This document shows positions 36,443-45,839 of a stretch of 64,000 bases of DNA, piece by piece. Source of the DNA: Clostridiales bacterium GWF2_38_85 (GTDB taxonomy: Bacteria; Bacillota; Clostridia; Oscillospirales; CAG-382); assembly GCA_001797275.1 (NCBI GenBank), contig MGOY01000014.1, positions 62,001 to 126,000 of the forward strand. The letters are read 5' to 3'. The notes beneath the pieces were generated by a model that saw nothing but the letters and a program-made list of their open reading frames with translations, searched no databases and was not told the origin of the DNA. Each line of letters opens with the position of its first letter. Position 1 is the first letter of the stretch. The translations under genes were made by a program, and so were the position numbers.

Positions 36443-37171
36443 ATGAACCCAAAGACAACAGGACAAATTCATTCCTTCGAAACCTTCGGTGCTGTAGACG
36501 GTCCCGGCGTGCGTTTTGTCGTTTTTTTTCAAGGCTGTCCGCTCCGTTGTCTGTACTGCCACAATCCCGACTCATGGAATACCAATATCGGCAGAGTAAT
36601 TACTGCCGAAGAGCTTGTTAAGGAAATATTAAAATACCGCAGTTTCATCAGCAAGGGCGGTGTTACACTTTCGGGTGGTGAACCGTTTTTACAAAGTGAA
36701 TTCGCTGAAGCAGTAATAACGCTCTGTAAGCAGAATAAACTGCATACCGCAATCGACACCTCGGGCTATATTCCGCTGTCGGTATGCAAGGGTGCAGTTG
36801 ATGCCGCCGATATGCTGCTGCTTGATATAAAAGCGATAGATACACACATGGCAAAGAAGCTTACCGGAGCCGGTATAGAGAATGCGATTAAGCTGCTCAA
36901 CTATTGTGAGAGTATTAACAAACGTGTCTGGATACGGCATGTACTGTTGCCGGGCTGGACTCTTGATAAGGAGCAGGCACACAGTATGGGAGTATTTTTA
37001 AAGGACTATAAGTGCGTTGAGAAGGTAGAGCTGCTTCCGTTCCATAAATTCGGCGAATATAAATGGGAATCATTGAATCTTGAATATTCGCTCGGAAATG
37101 TTGAACCGCCCGAACCCGAACAGGTAGAGGAGATCAGGCAGATACTTATTGGTTACGGACTTAACGCATAG
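36443..37171 (+). CDS. pflA: Pyruvate formate-lyase activating enzyme (radical SAM)
   Basis: A 242-aa radical SAM enzyme that installs the glycyl radical on PflB. The 4Fe-4S/SAM motif CPLRCLYCHNPDSW (Cx3CxxC) is near residue 32. GGVTLSGGEPFLQ follows, with the SAM-binding GGE. The C-terminal region VELLPFHKFGEYKWESLNLEY matches PflA. Length is normal, without the extra ferredoxin insert of other glycyl-radical activases. AGAAAGGA precedes the ATG. It lies 20 nt before the flavodiiron gene. Confidence 0.95.
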   Translation: MNPKTTGQIHSFETFGAVDGPGVRFVVFFQGCPLRCLYCHNPDSWNTNIGRVITAEELVKEILKYRSFISKGGVTLSGGEPFLQSEFAEAVITLCKQNKLHTAIDTSGYIPLSVCKGAVDAADMLLLDIKAIDTHMAKKLTGAGIENAIKLLNYCESINKRVWIRHVLLPGWTLDKEQAHSMGVFLKDYKCVEKVELLPFHKFGEYKWESLNLEYSLGNVEPPEPEQVEEIRQILIGYGLNA

Positions 37172-37191
37172 AAAAGGAAGGTTTTATTTTT

Positions 37192-38307
37192 ATGGCAAGT
37201 TATAAAATAAGAGACAATATTTATTCAGTCGGTGCTGTCGACTGGGATATAAGAATATTTCACGGTTACGAAGTACCGAGAGGGACAACATATAACGCTT
37301 ACTTGATTCTGGACGAGAAAATTACATTAATCGATACAGTCAAAGCACCTTTTGTCGATGAGCTTATCGCAAATATATCAGAAATCATCGATCCGAAAAA
37401 GATTGATTATATAATTTCAAATCACACAGAGCCTGACCATTCGGGTTCATTGCCAAGACTTGCAGAGTTACTGCCTGACACAAAAATTTTCTGTACCGCA
37501 GCTGCTGACAGAGAACTGAAGGCAATATACAAACGCGAGTTCAACACGACAATAGTTAAACCCAGTGAAACACTCAACACAGGCAAATACACCTTCAGAT
37601 TTGTTCCTATGCCAATGGTTCACTGGCCGGACAGTATGTCGACATATCTGGTTGAAGAGAAATTTTTATTTTCAAATGATGCCTTCGGTCAGCATATCGC
37701 ATCAAATGAGAAATTTGATGATGAGCTTGGCAGAGATTTGTTCTTTGAACGCGCAGGCGATTATTATGCAAACATTGTTCTTCCGTTCGGTAAACAGGTA
37801 CTGAAGCTGATGAACGACACCAAAGGGCTTGACATCAGCTTGATCTGTCCGTCACACGGTGTTATGCTGAGAAGCTATATCGCTGATACAGTCGTAAAAT
37901 ACAGCGAATGGGCAACCGACAAGGTTGACGAAAAAAGAGCGGTTGTTGTATACGACACAATGTGGGGTGCAACAAAAAAACTTGCAGACAGCATTGCCGA
38001 AGAGTGGCGCGCTGTGGGAATTGATGTTGAGCTTATTTCGCTCAAGGAAAAGCATATTTCATATGCAATGTCAAGACTGCTTGAAGCAAAATATATTGCT
38101 GTAGGTTCACCGACGCTCAACCGTAATATGCTGCCGAGTGTCGCTGCATTCATAACCTATATGAGAGGTCTGAGACCGCAGAAGAGGATCGGGCTTGCAT
38201 TCGGCATCTACGGCTGGAGCGGTGAAGCTGCCGGTCAGATTGAAGCGGTATTAAATGAGCTTAAATTTGAAGTCCTTCCGTTGAGAAGATATATGTGGAA
38301 TATATAA
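37192..38307 (+). CDS. FprA-type flavodiiron protein, shortened at the C-terminus
   Basis: A cytosolic O2 or NO reductase of 371 aa. The metallo-beta-lactamase-like domain keeps the di-iron ligands: HTEPDHSG (His, Glu, Asp, His), His in MVHWPDSMS, Asp in FSNDAFGQH and His in CPSHGVML. The flavodoxin domain starts at VVVYDTMWGATKKLADSIAEE. It ends at LPLRRYMWNI, some 25-30 residues before the usual end of FprA proteins (~395-400), so the last helix of the flavodoxin fold seems missing. GGAAGG lies upstream of the ATG. Placement after pflBA suggests oxygen detoxification for the radical enzyme (inferred). Confidence 0.9.
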   Translation: MASYKIRDNIYSVGAVDWDIRIFHGYEVPRGTTYNAYLILDEKITLIDTVKAPFVDELIANISEIIDPKKIDYIISNHTEPDHSGSLPRLAELLPDTKIFCTAAADRELKAIYKREFNTTIVKPSETLNTGKYTFRFVPMPMVHWPDSMSTYLVEEKFLFSNDAFGQHIASNEKFDDELGRDLFFERAGDYYANIVLPFGKQVLKLMNDTKGLDISLICPSHGVMLRSYIADTVVKYSEWATDKVDEKRAVVVYDTMWGATKKLADSIAEEWRAVGIDVELISLKEKHISYAMSRLLEAKYIAVGSPTLNRNMLPSVAAFITYMRGLRPQKRIGLAFGIYGWSGEAAGQIEAVLNELKFEVLPLRRYMWNI

Positions 38308-38310
38308 AAT

Positions 38311-38360
38311 AAATAAAAACAAGAACACAGGGAGTATACTCTGTATTCTTGTTTTTATTT
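38311..38360. terminator. Bidirectional terminator between the flavodiiron and phosphoesterase genes
   Basis: An approximately 20-bp stem from 38311-38330 and 38341-38360 (AACAAGAA...TTCTTGTT), with A/T tracts at both ends. It overlaps the stop codon of the minus-strand gene. Confidence 0.85.
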
Positions 38361-39636
38361 AGTATTCAAAATACTTAGTCATTCCTTGCGCGGATTCAGA
38401 ACCGAATTTAACGACATTGACTGCTTGCTCAGTATAATCGACGATAAACATATTAACTGACATAGCTTTATCGGTATCATTGCGTTCAGGTGGTAAATGA
38501 ACAGGATTTTCATCTTCAGCCCATGAATCACGATAATGAGCGCAGGTATTGGTTGATACGAACATATTCAAATCATCAACCCGTTTAAAGCAATCGTCAT
38601 GGATATGTCCCGACCACCAGCCGGCAACTGCAATTTTACCCTGTTCTGAAAAGTCAACAGATATCTGACCGACATCATCATTGTATTCACCAGACCAAGA
38701 TGAACCGTTTTTAAAAGCCTGAACAATTTTTCTTAGAGGGGTATTGTCGGTAGCGTATCCGTGGAATATGGTATCAACCTCTGACGATGTATCCTTATAC
38801 GGTATCATGTGGCTGAAAAAGGTGACGGTCCAATCGGTCTTTCCTGTCATATCCAAAGCCTTTTTTGTCAGCCATTTAACTTGTTCTTTTGAGCCGACCT
38901 TCCGCACCCAATAACCCATTGTGCCATCATCATTTATATATGGTAAACCGTCAGGATTGGCTTTGAATTCAAATGAATTCAAGACTATTACACGGTTTTT
39001 GAGTTCGGGAATATCAACATAAAAATAACAGCCGTAGGGATTTGATGAATCTATTACAACATTGGGATCATCATATATGCCGAAAATATTGTACCAGTCC
39101 ATACCGGTAACAATATTATTGTAATCATCTTCATTTGTTCCCCAGTTTTCATCTGTAGCATTGTATTCGTGGTCGCCTCTTGTATAATAGACTGGGCAAT
39201 GACATTGATCCATGATTTCCTTGACTTTTTTGATCAAGTCAATCGCTGTATCGTGGTCGTACAAGCTGCTTGTTAAATCGCCAAGTACAATAACATAATC
39301 CACATCAAGTTGTTCGGTAATAATAACGATGTCGCGCAACTGGTCATATCTTGAGTCGTCAAGTGAGCTGACATGAACATCCTGAACAGTGATAAAGGTA
39401 ATACCTTTATTTTGTTGCAGATTATAGACCTTATTTTTATTTTGATATATATATGCTTGAGTATAGCTGTTTTCAAAACCGCTGAGATATGGATATTTGT
39501 CAGCTTCGCTTGTCATATTATCTTCGGAAGATTGTATATCTGATGTATTGTCTTTATTACCTGAGCATGATGCAATAATGCCTAATGTAAATGTAATTAA
39601 AATAATAAAGAAAGTTATTCTAAAGTTTTTTTTCAT
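38359..39636 (-). CDS. Calcineurin-like metallophosphoesterase lipoprotein
   Basis: A 425-aa surface lipoprotein. The signal peptide FRITFFIILITFTLGIIASC ends in a lipobox (IASC, Cys at ~24) and a Ser/Asp-rich linker follows. The phosphoesterase motifs are in order: DVH (ITVQDVHVSS), GDLTSS, GDHE (TRGDHEYN), SHMIPY and GHIHDD, supplying the two-metal site. The closest general types are extracellular 5'-nucleotidase- or purple-acid-phosphatase-like enzymes; the substrate cannot be stated. It is monocistronic on the minus strand. Confidence 0.88.
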   Translation of the reverse strand: MKKNFRITFFIILITFTLGIIASCSGNKDNTSDIQSSEDNMTSEADKYPYLSGFENSYTQAYIYQNKNKVYNLQQNKGITFITVQDVHVSSLDDSRYDQLRDIVIITEQLDVDYVIVLGDLTSSLYDHDTAIDLIKKVKEIMDQCHCPVYYTRGDHEYNATDENWGTNEDDYNNIVTGMDWYNIFGIYDDPNVVIDSSNPYGCYFYVDIPELKNRVIVLNSFEFKANPDGLPYINDDGTMGYWVRKVGSKEQVKWLTKKALDMTGKTDWTVTFFSHMIPYKDTSSEVDTIFHGYATDNTPLRKIVQAFKNGSSWSGEYNDDVGQISVDFSEQGKIAVAGWWSGHIHDDCFKRVDDLNMFVSTNTCAHYRDSWAEDENPVHLPPERNDTDKAMSVNMFIVDYTEQAVNVVKFGSESAQGMTKYFEY

Positions 39637-39686
39637 GCTTATTATATCCTTCTATAATATATATTCTAATACTTTTTTGCTGTATG

Positions 39687-39788
39687 TATTAAACAAACAA
39701 ATGGATATTGATTTGATCATTAGATAAAAACCCAAAAATCAAAGATTTTTTATTGAATGGCTGATGTAATTCATTTGTTTGTTTTAAT
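39687..39788. repeat. Family A inverted-repeat element, copy A6 (divergent)
   Basis: About 102 bp; left TATTAAACAAACAAATGGA, right AATTCATTTGTTTGTTTTAATCA, inner AAAAACCCAAAAATCAAAGATTTTTTATTG. It overlaps the stop codon of the DUF3267 gene by 5 nt. Confidence 0.7.
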
Positions 39789-40362
39789 CAAGATAACGAT
39801 TACCATAGAAAATTACATCTTTCTTAAAGCGTTTCTTATAATAGAAAAACATATAAATATCAGTATAACATCCTAATATATGTAGGTAGAGCAAAAACAA
39901 AGCGCTGAATCTGTAAATACCCGATACGAATATTGAAATAATAACCAATACAATTCCAATAATGATCAAAGGCGTAATCAATGATTTTTGCAATTGACTC
40001 GCTGTTACTTCACCTTTATAAAAGGCGGATACCGCTCTTGAACTTATTACGATACAACATTTATCATCAATTTTAAAGTCAGCAAAAATTATAAGATGCA
40101 ACAATTCATGAATCGGTGTAAGAACTACTATGAAAACCAACACTAATATAAAACAACATAATAAAAAATTTGTTTTGCCATATTCACTTACTATATTATT
40201 TTTAAATATCAAGGTCAAGGCAATGGTGATAATCCATATTGTAAAAAATATAAAATTGAAAACTTTTTTTAATTTACTATAATCATAGCTTACCTTCCAT
40301 CCATTTTCTTCGGTAATACCCATAGCATCATAATTTATATCTTTGTCTTTGCATATTTTCAT
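39784..40362 (-). CDS. DUF3267 membrane protein with HExxH-like motif
   Basis: A 192-aa membrane protein with about four helices. A HELLH motif (TPIHELLHLIIFADFK) near residue 85 marks the DUF3267 putative zincin family. An early acidic cytoplasmic segment (KDKDINYDAMGITEENGWKVSYDYSKLKK) precedes the first helix. Whether it is an active intramembrane protease is unknown. Its stop codon lies inside a family A repeat, so the end of the reading frame may have been set by that element; the C-terminus looks otherwise complete. Confidence 0.8.
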   Translation of the reverse strand: MKICKDKDINYDAMGITEENGWKVSYDYSKLKKVFNFIFFTIWIITIALTLIFKNNIVSEYGKTNFLLCCFILVLVFIVVLTPIHELLHLIIFADFKIDDKCCIVISSRAVSAFYKGEVTASQLQKSLITPLIIIGIVLVIISIFVSGIYRFSALFLLYLHILGCYTDIYMFFYYKKRFKKDVIFYGNRYLD

Positions 40363-40454
40363 TATATTTTACTCCTTCTATTGTCAGTGAAATTAATGTT
40401 TAGATTTCTCCAAAATAGAGTATTTGAAATTTAAATTTTTCGTTGTTAAAATAT

Positions 40455-41105
40455 TCATGAAAATATGCCTTCGTACTGTGTATCACCATAAAACTGGCTT
40501 TTTATTTTTGTTTTCGGGTTATATTTACGAAAATAATAATAACATGAACCGACTTTTGCTTGATTTGTCTGAAAATATTTTGAAACTTCATTAAAATTTT
40601 CTACATTGAATTTGCTGTAAAAGTAATAATAACCTACCCGCTTTTCAGACAACCTGAAGCCACTTTTCTGCGCAGTCCGAAAAGATGCCGGATTGTCAAC
40701 ATCCATTAAAACAATCATATAATACAATGAATATGTATCGAGCAGAAAATCTGAAGCTGCAGCACCGGCTTCTGATGCATAACCTTTACCGGTATATTCA
40801 CCGCACAGCATCCATCCTATCTGTACCTCGTTCAAATAGGATGGAATTGAGACTGTTATTACACCAATCACAGTATTTGTTTCTTTCAAAGCTATTGCAT
40901 AATATATTTCTTTATTGAAATTGCCTGAATCCGAAGCTGTCATAAAATATGATATCGCTTCCTTGATATCATCAATAGTTGCATCACGCTTAAAGAATGT
41001 CGAGTTGTATTTCAACACCTGCGGATCATATTTGATTTTATATAAAACCTCAGCATCAGACATCTGACAGTTACGAATGATTAATCGTTCTGTTTTTATG
41101 TACAA
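40455..41105 (-). CDS. GNAT family N-acetyltransferase
   Basis: A 216-aa acetyltransferase of the RimJ/RimL-like group: TERLIIRNCQMSDAEVLYKIKYDPQVLKYN at the N-terminus, IGVITVSI, IGWMLCGEYTGKGYASEAGAAASDFLLDTY (acetyl-CoA pyrophosphate loop), and VDNPASFRTAQKSGFRLSEKRVGYYYF. A TTG start at 41105 is supported by GGAGAG 8 nt upstream. A tail of ~45 residues extends beyond the usual fold. The substrate is unknown. It is followed by the DUF3267 gene and preceded by the ACT-MBL gene on the same strand. Confidence 0.87.
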   Translation of the reverse strand: MYIKTERLIIRNCQMSDAEVLYKIKYDPQVLKYNSTFFKRDATIDDIKEAISYFMTASDSGNFNKEIYYAIALKETNTVIGVITVSIPSYLNEVQIGWMLCGEYTGKGYASEAGAAASDFLLDTYSLYYMIVLMDVDNPASFRTAQKSGFRLSEKRVGYYYFYSKFNVENFNEVSKYFQTNQAKVGSCYYYFRKYNPKTKIKSQFYGDTQYEGIFS

Positions 41106-41152
41106 TTTTTATCTCTCCATAATTTTATATTTAATTGCTAAACTATTTGTAG

Positions 41153-42577
41153 TTACTTATAAAATATCTCTCCATGTCCGGGACAAACCAAATAATTCTT
41201 ATTATTGATTTGCTCAATGATCTTATTTCTTGTGATAGCTGCTTTTTTAGGATCCATATCAACGCTTGTCATTAAATAAGGTGCGATAACATTAAACTCC
41301 GCTTGCTCTTTTGTAAAACCTTTTATATTAACAAGTATATCACCCGTAAATATAATCTGTTTATTTTGGCATATATAAACCATTTCGCCTTGAACATGTC
41401 CCCCACAGCCTTCAAAAACCTCAAAATCCATATCTTCAAAAGTAAAATTTGAGATTTTAGAAAGATATTCGTCGGTATTTCTTTCTATTGTATCAATAAT
41501 TATCAGCTTCTTCAAATCCGGAGATTTATATTGCATGATGATACGGCTTAATTTGCTATATGGCGCACACTTTATGTTTTGTTCTCTGTAATCAGCCAAT
41601 CCTCTTGCTTCAAGAACGAAATTTTCATAGCTTGTTTTGTTAACAAAAATTTTATCGAAAATAGAAAACAATCCGCAATGATCCATGTCTGGATGTGTGA
41701 TATATAAACTTTTCTTTTTGGTATCGAAGTCTGCAAACATACCTCTAAGTAAAGATAGCATTTCAGACTGATAATAAGCAAATCCCGAATCGATAAACAG
41801 CAGTTCATCGCTGTCTTCGAGGATATATGTATTACTACCGCATGGCGGTTCTATGTTATGAAGCCTGACTCTCTCAGTTATTTGTCGAGTGGTTATTCGT
41901 GGGCAGAATTCATTGCCTTTATATTTAACAATTGATTTTGCGAATTCCCTGATGTAGTTAAAGGTTTTTTGCGGCGACTCATTTCGCTCATCAAGCATTT
42001 GCATAATCAGGTTCGAGTTAACAGTGAACTCATTTGTTTCCTGTTGTGAAAGCGATAACAGTTCTCTCATTTCATTTGCAAAGTCAATATAAAAAATTGT
42101 ATTATCCAGTACCTTTTCACTCGAATCATATTCAAGAAACCGGACATCACATATTGTAGAAATTTCATCAAGAATCTTTTTTACAGCATCGGGATCATCA
42201 ATTAAAAGTCCCATTTTGAAATATTGATATTCTGTTTCGTTTTCCTGAGAGCTAATATAGGAAATATTAATTTTATATTTATTCAATATTTTTAATACGG
42301 GAAAAACAGCTCCCGGTTTATCCTGCAATTTGAATTCAACTAAAATCACTTTAACTTTTTTGTTGTTGTCCTTTAAATATCCAACAGAAGATAGCTTTTG
42401 TGAAATCTGGGACAGTATTGATTCATCTGCTTCCACTTCAATGAAAAGTGTATGAATATCAACTGCTTTATTATAGTTCACCCTTGTTATATTAGCGTTA
42501 TATTTCGCAATAATTCTGCTTGCTTTTAAGAATGCTCCGGATTTATCGGGCATAGTTGTTATAAATGTTGTTTTCAT
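41153..42577 (-). CDS. Two-ACT-domain / metallo-beta-lactamase fusion protein
   Basis: A 474-aa cytosolic protein with an unusual domain order. Two ACT-like domains come first (1-75: KTTFITTMPDKSGAFLKASRIIAKYNANITRVNYN; 76-155: ILVEFKLQDKPGAVFPVLKILNKYKINISYISS). A linker of ~80 residues follows, then an MBL-fold domain (about 235-474) with CGSNTYILEDSDELLFIDSG, THPDMDHCG, GGHVQGEMVY, FTGDILVN and CPGHGE. The second His of the canonical HxHxDH is Asp here (HPDMDH). ACT domains normally sense amino acids, so an amino-acid-controlled hydrolase is inferred. A family A repeat lies just upstream. Confidence 0.82.
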   Translation of the reverse strand: MKTTFITTMPDKSGAFLKASRIIAKYNANITRVNYNKAVDIHTLFIEVEADESILSQISQKLSSVGYLKDNNKKVKVILVEFKLQDKPGAVFPVLKILNKYKINISYISSQENETEYQYFKMGLLIDDPDAVKKILDEISTICDVRFLEYDSSEKVLDNTIFYIDFANEMRELLSLSQQETNEFTVNSNLIMQMLDERNESPQKTFNYIREFAKSIVKYKGNEFCPRITTRQITERVRLHNIEPPCGSNTYILEDSDELLFIDSGFAYYQSEMLSLLRGMFADFDTKKKSLYITHPDMDHCGLFSIFDKIFVNKTSYENFVLEARGLADYREQNIKCAPYSKLSRIIMQYKSPDLKKLIIIDTIERNTDEYLSKISNFTFEDMDFEVFEGCGGHVQGEMVYICQNKQIIFTGDILVNIKGFTKEQAEFNVIAPYLMTSVDMDPKKAAITRNKIIEQINNKNYLVCPGHGEIFYK

Positions 42578-43021
42578 TGTTCTCTCTATTTCATTTATAT
42601 GAAACTATCAAATGAATTACCTCAACAATTTTGAAAAAGCCGATACGGCATGGCTTTTTAAAATTAATAATATCACAATTCATTTGTTAGTTTAATATAG
42701 CCTCAGTGTGAATGTATATTATATTATATTATATTATATCAGCATTCAATTTACATTTCAATACAATTTAAATTTCTACCAGCCAAATTATTTTTACATA
42801 TAAACATAAAAGATATAATATATGATATTGATGGAATAGAAATATAAATTTGATATCTGTACAAGTACAGTATCCACAATAATATTATTTCTGCATATAA
42901 ATCCAATTATAAACAATTAAATGCATATGTCTATATTAAATCAATATGTATCTTGAATAATAAAATTATATGATGTATAATCTATACATGAGTATTTAAA
43001 TTCAAATCCTGGAGAAAAAAT
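42578..43021. other. Intergenic stretch with repeat A7 and a pentanucleotide array
   Basis: No gene seen. It contains repeat copy A7 (42596-42699), five perfect tandem TATAT units (42715-42739) and about 280 bp of AT-rich sequence that probably includes the promoter of the following dehydratase gene, without a clear -35. Confidence 0.5.
42596..42699. repeat. Family A inverted-repeat element, copy A7
   Basis: 104 bp; left TATATGAAACTATCAAATGAATT, right AATTCATTTGTTAGTTTAATATA, inner AAAAAGCCGATACGGCATGGCTTTTTAAAATTAATAATATCAC. Confidence 0.85.
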
Positions 43022-44965
43022 ATGTCGGATAAGAGATCGATAAAAGAAATTCTTAATATGAAAATTTCCGCACGAAAACTTATTTTAATTCTTATAGATA
43101 TTACAATTATAGTATTGGTTTATGCATTCATAACATTCATGTTCTGGTTATATGCTCTGAATAAATTGTTATCTATGCATCTTAATATTATGAATGCCGG
43201 TGTATTAATATTTTGTTTGTTGTTATTTAGATTAGTATTCGGTATTTATTCAAGTGTCTGGAGATATGCAAATTCATATTCATATCTTAAATTAATAATT
43301 TTAGATTTTGCTGCCGGAATAACATATTTTATTATAACAATTATGGTAGGATATATTTATACACGAGGATGGCAATCGATATCGATTGTATGTATTATTA
43401 CTTTAGCTACCTTGGCATCCCGTTTTGTATATCAACAATATCATAGTCGCTGCCATCATCTTGAATCACTTGTAGGAGAAAAAATAAATGTTGTTATTAT
43501 TGGCGCCGGTCAGATAGGCGTATTGTTAGCAAGTGAATTAAAGATGAACAGCAAATCGAGATATAACCCATATTGCTTTGTAGATATAGATAAAGAAAAG
43601 ATCGGTAATAAAATATCGGGAATAAAAGTTATTGAAGCTGATAACAGCATAATAGAAAAACTTAAACAGATGCCGGTTAAAGAAATTATTATTGCCATAC
43701 CAAAGCTCAACGGTGATGAAAAACAAAAGCTATACAGGTATTATGAAAAAACCGGACTTAAGATAAAAATATATGACTTTATGTTCAGCCAAGAAGGCTC
43801 AGACGAAAATAAACGCGTCATTCGTGATATAAAAATCGAAGATTTACTGTTCCGCGAATCTATAAATATTGGTGATGAAGCGTCAATCCGATTTTATAAG
43901 GGCAAACGCATTCTCATAACAGGCGGTGGCGGTTCAATCGGCAGCGAACTTTGCCGACAACTCGCCAGATGCAAACCCGAACAGCTTATAATACTTGATA
44001 TATATGAAAACAACGCATATGAAATACAACAAGAGTTGTTACGCCTGTATGGTAGTAAGCTCAACCTTGCTGTCGAGATAGCATCAGTCAGAGAAAGGGA
44101 GCGTCTGGATTGTATATTCAGATGTTATAAGCCACATATTGTATTTCATGCCGCTGCTCATAAGCATGTGCCGTTGATGGAACATAACGGTTGTGAAGCT
44201 GTCAAGAACAACATTATGGGCACATATAATACAGCAGACATGGCAGAGAAATATGGCGCAGAGAAGTTCATTCTCATTTCTACCGATAAAGCTGTAAATC
44301 CAACAAATATAATGGGTGCATCTAAGCGTATGTGCGAGATGATAATCCAATGCCGTACAGACAGCAAGACATCCTTTGCATCTGTACGCTTCGGAAATGT
44401 ATTGGGATCAAACGGCTCGGTGATACCGCTGTTTAAAAAGCAGGTCGAAGACGGTGGACCTATAACTATTACTGACAAACGCATTATCCGATATTTCATG
44501 ACCATACCGGAAGCAAGTCAGCTTGTAATGCATGCAGGTATAATGGCACGAAAAGGCGAGCTGTTCGTACTTGATATGGGCAAACCGGTCAGGATAGTTG
44601 AACTTGCCGAGAACATGATCCGGTTATCAGGTTTGACTCCGTATAAAGATATAGATATTGTTGAAATCGGGCTTAGACCGGGTGAGAAGCTGTATGAAGA
44701 GCTTCTTCTGAAAAATGAAGACCTGACAGTAACGGTAAATAAACTTATATTTATTGAGAAAGACACACCTTTCACAAGAGCTGAGATAGATGACAAGCTT
44801 GACATTTTAAGAACAGCATTAATTGATTGCACGAACGCAGTCGATTCAGATGTGATAAAAAGAGCTATGAAAAATGTTGTATCAACATATGATGATCCGG
44901 AAACCGTCAACGGCAATGCAAACAACGCCGTTGAAATGAAGGGTTGTTATGATAAACTTTCTTGA
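43022..44965 (+). CDS. Membrane-bound nucleotide-sugar 4,6-dehydratase (CapD/PglF-like)
   Basis: A 647-aa polysaccharide biosynthesis protein. Four N-terminal membrane helices (residues 20-150) are followed by a first Rossmann module (VVIIGAGQIGVLLASEL) and then an extended SDR dehydratase domain with GGGGSIGSELCRQLAR, HAAAHKHVPLME, STDKAVNPTNIMGASKR and RFGNVLGSNGSVIPLFKKQVEDGGPITIT. It converts UDP-GlcNAc-type sugars to 4-keto-6-deoxy products for surface glycans or diacetamido-trideoxy sugars. The ATG at 43022 follows GGAG. No glycosyltransferase cluster is adjacent, so the final sugar is unknown. Confidence 0.92.
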   Translation: MSDKRSIKEILNMKISARKLILILIDITIIVLVYAFITFMFWLYALNKLLSMHLNIMNAGVLIFCLLLFRLVFGIYSSVWRYANSYSYLKLIILDFAAGITYFIITIMVGYIYTRGWQSISIVCIITLATLASRFVYQQYHSRCHHLESLVGEKINVVIIGAGQIGVLLASELKMNSKSRYNPYCFVDIDKEKIGNKISGIKVIEADNSIIEKLKQMPVKEIIIAIPKLNGDEKQKLYRYYEKTGLKIKIYDFMFSQEGSDENKRVIRDIKIEDLLFRESINIGDEASIRFYKGKRILITGGGGSIGSELCRQLARCKPEQLIILDIYENNAYEIQQELLRLYGSKLNLAVEIASVRERERLDCIFRCYKPHIVFHAAAHKHVPLMEHNGCEAVKNNIMGTYNTADMAEKYGAEKFILISTDKAVNPTNIMGASKRMCEMIIQCRTDSKTSFASVRFGNVLGSNGSVIPLFKKQVEDGGPITITDKRIIRYFMTIPEASQLVMHAGIMARKGELFVLDMGKPVRIVELAENMIRLSGLTPYKDIDIVEIGLRPGEKLYEELLLKNEDLTVTVNKLIFIEKDTPFTRAEIDDKLDILRTALIDCTNAVDSDVIKRAMKNVVSTYDDPETVNGNANNAVEMKGCYDKLS

Positions 44966-45031
44966 CCTTCATTATTTATCATAAGACAGTTTTGATGATA
45001 AATATATTATGGCAAGAATGATATATAAGCT

Positions 45032-45511
45032 ATGAAAGTAATTGTTCATATGAGAAGAAGTGACAGAGAAATTAAGAATTTCAATGATATTGTTGATGTT
45101 TTATCGCGTTGCGATACAATAAGACTTGGAATTAACAGAAACGATTATCCATATGTTATACCATTATCATTCGGATTTGAAGTTGAGAATGGCAAAGTTA
45201 ATATATATTTTCACGGTGCAAAAGAAGGACTCAAACATGAGTTACTTGTAAATAATAACCGTGTTTGTGTTGAAGCTGATATCTGTCATCGCTTCGTCGA
45301 TACCGGACATAATGTAACAGCAGAGTATGAAAGTGTCATTGGTTTTGGCAAGGCAGTCAAGGTGTTTGATTATGAAGCAGCAAATGGACTTGACCTGCTT
45401 CTAAAACACTGTGGGTTTGAGAATTATCAGTATAATAAATCTGTCAAAGACTTAATTACAGTTTATAAAATCACACTAAATGGAATTACAGGCAAACGGA
45501 GAACAGTGTAA
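45032..45511 (+). CDS. Pyridoxamine 5'-phosphate oxidase-like flavoprotein (NimA-type)
   Basis: A 159-aa split-barrel FMN-binding protein: RRSDREIKNFNDIVDVLSRCDTIRLGINRNDYPYVIPLSFGFE, YFHGAKEGLKHELLVNNNRVCVEAD, and TAEYESVIGFGKAVKV. This is the pattern of the 5-nitroimidazole reductase-related family widespread in anaerobes; physiological substrates are mostly unknown. No clear Shine-Dalgarno is visible for the ATG at 45032; the ATG at 45050 (MRRSDREI) matches the usual family start but also lacks one. Confidence 0.87.
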   Translation: MKVIVHMRRSDREIKNFNDIVDVLSRCDTIRLGINRNDYPYVIPLSFGFEVENGKVNIYFHGAKEGLKHELLVNNNRVCVEADICHRFVDTGHNVTAEYESVIGFGKAVKVFDYEAANGLDLLLKHCGFENYQYNKSVKDLITVYKITLNGITGKRRTV

Positions 45512-45652
45512 AATTAAGCTGCAATATAATTGAAATTCGCAGCTTATATAGTATAAATAAATCGTATAATGTAAGGATAAGTCAATGAAATAACACTTAA
45601 GAAACAAAGTCATGTGGCTTTAAAATGATTGGAGTTATTCGTTTTCGCAGCG

Positions 45653-45681
45653 TTGACAGCGACAATGTTTTGTAGTATATT
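45653..45681 (+). promoter_or_regulatory. Promoter of the NYN-domain gene
   Basis: TTGACA at 45653-45658, 17-nt spacer, TATATT at 45676-45681. Repeat B3 then lies inside the predicted 5' untranslated region. Confidence 0.65.
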
Positions 45682-45734
45682 TAATTTATAGAATAATGAA
45701 AATTAATATCATGTAAACAATAAATGCAACCGCA

Positions 45735-45839
45735 TATAATACTATTTCTATAAGAAACAGTAGAAAAACATCTTGAAAAAGTCCATACAGTAGACTTTTC
45801 CTCGAATTTTATCACTGTTTCTAAATAGAATTAGTATAA
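45735..45839. repeat. Family B inverted-repeat element, copy B3
   Basis: 105 bp; left TATAATACTATTTCTATAAG, right CTAAATAGAATTAGTATAA, shared inner AAACAGTAGAAAAA and ATTTTATCACTGTTT, and a core hairpin AAAAGTC...GACTTTT. Confidence 0.8.

Noticed and set aside
42715-42739. Five tandem TATAT units
   Set aside because: Short low-complexity array in an AT-rich spacer; no sign of function.
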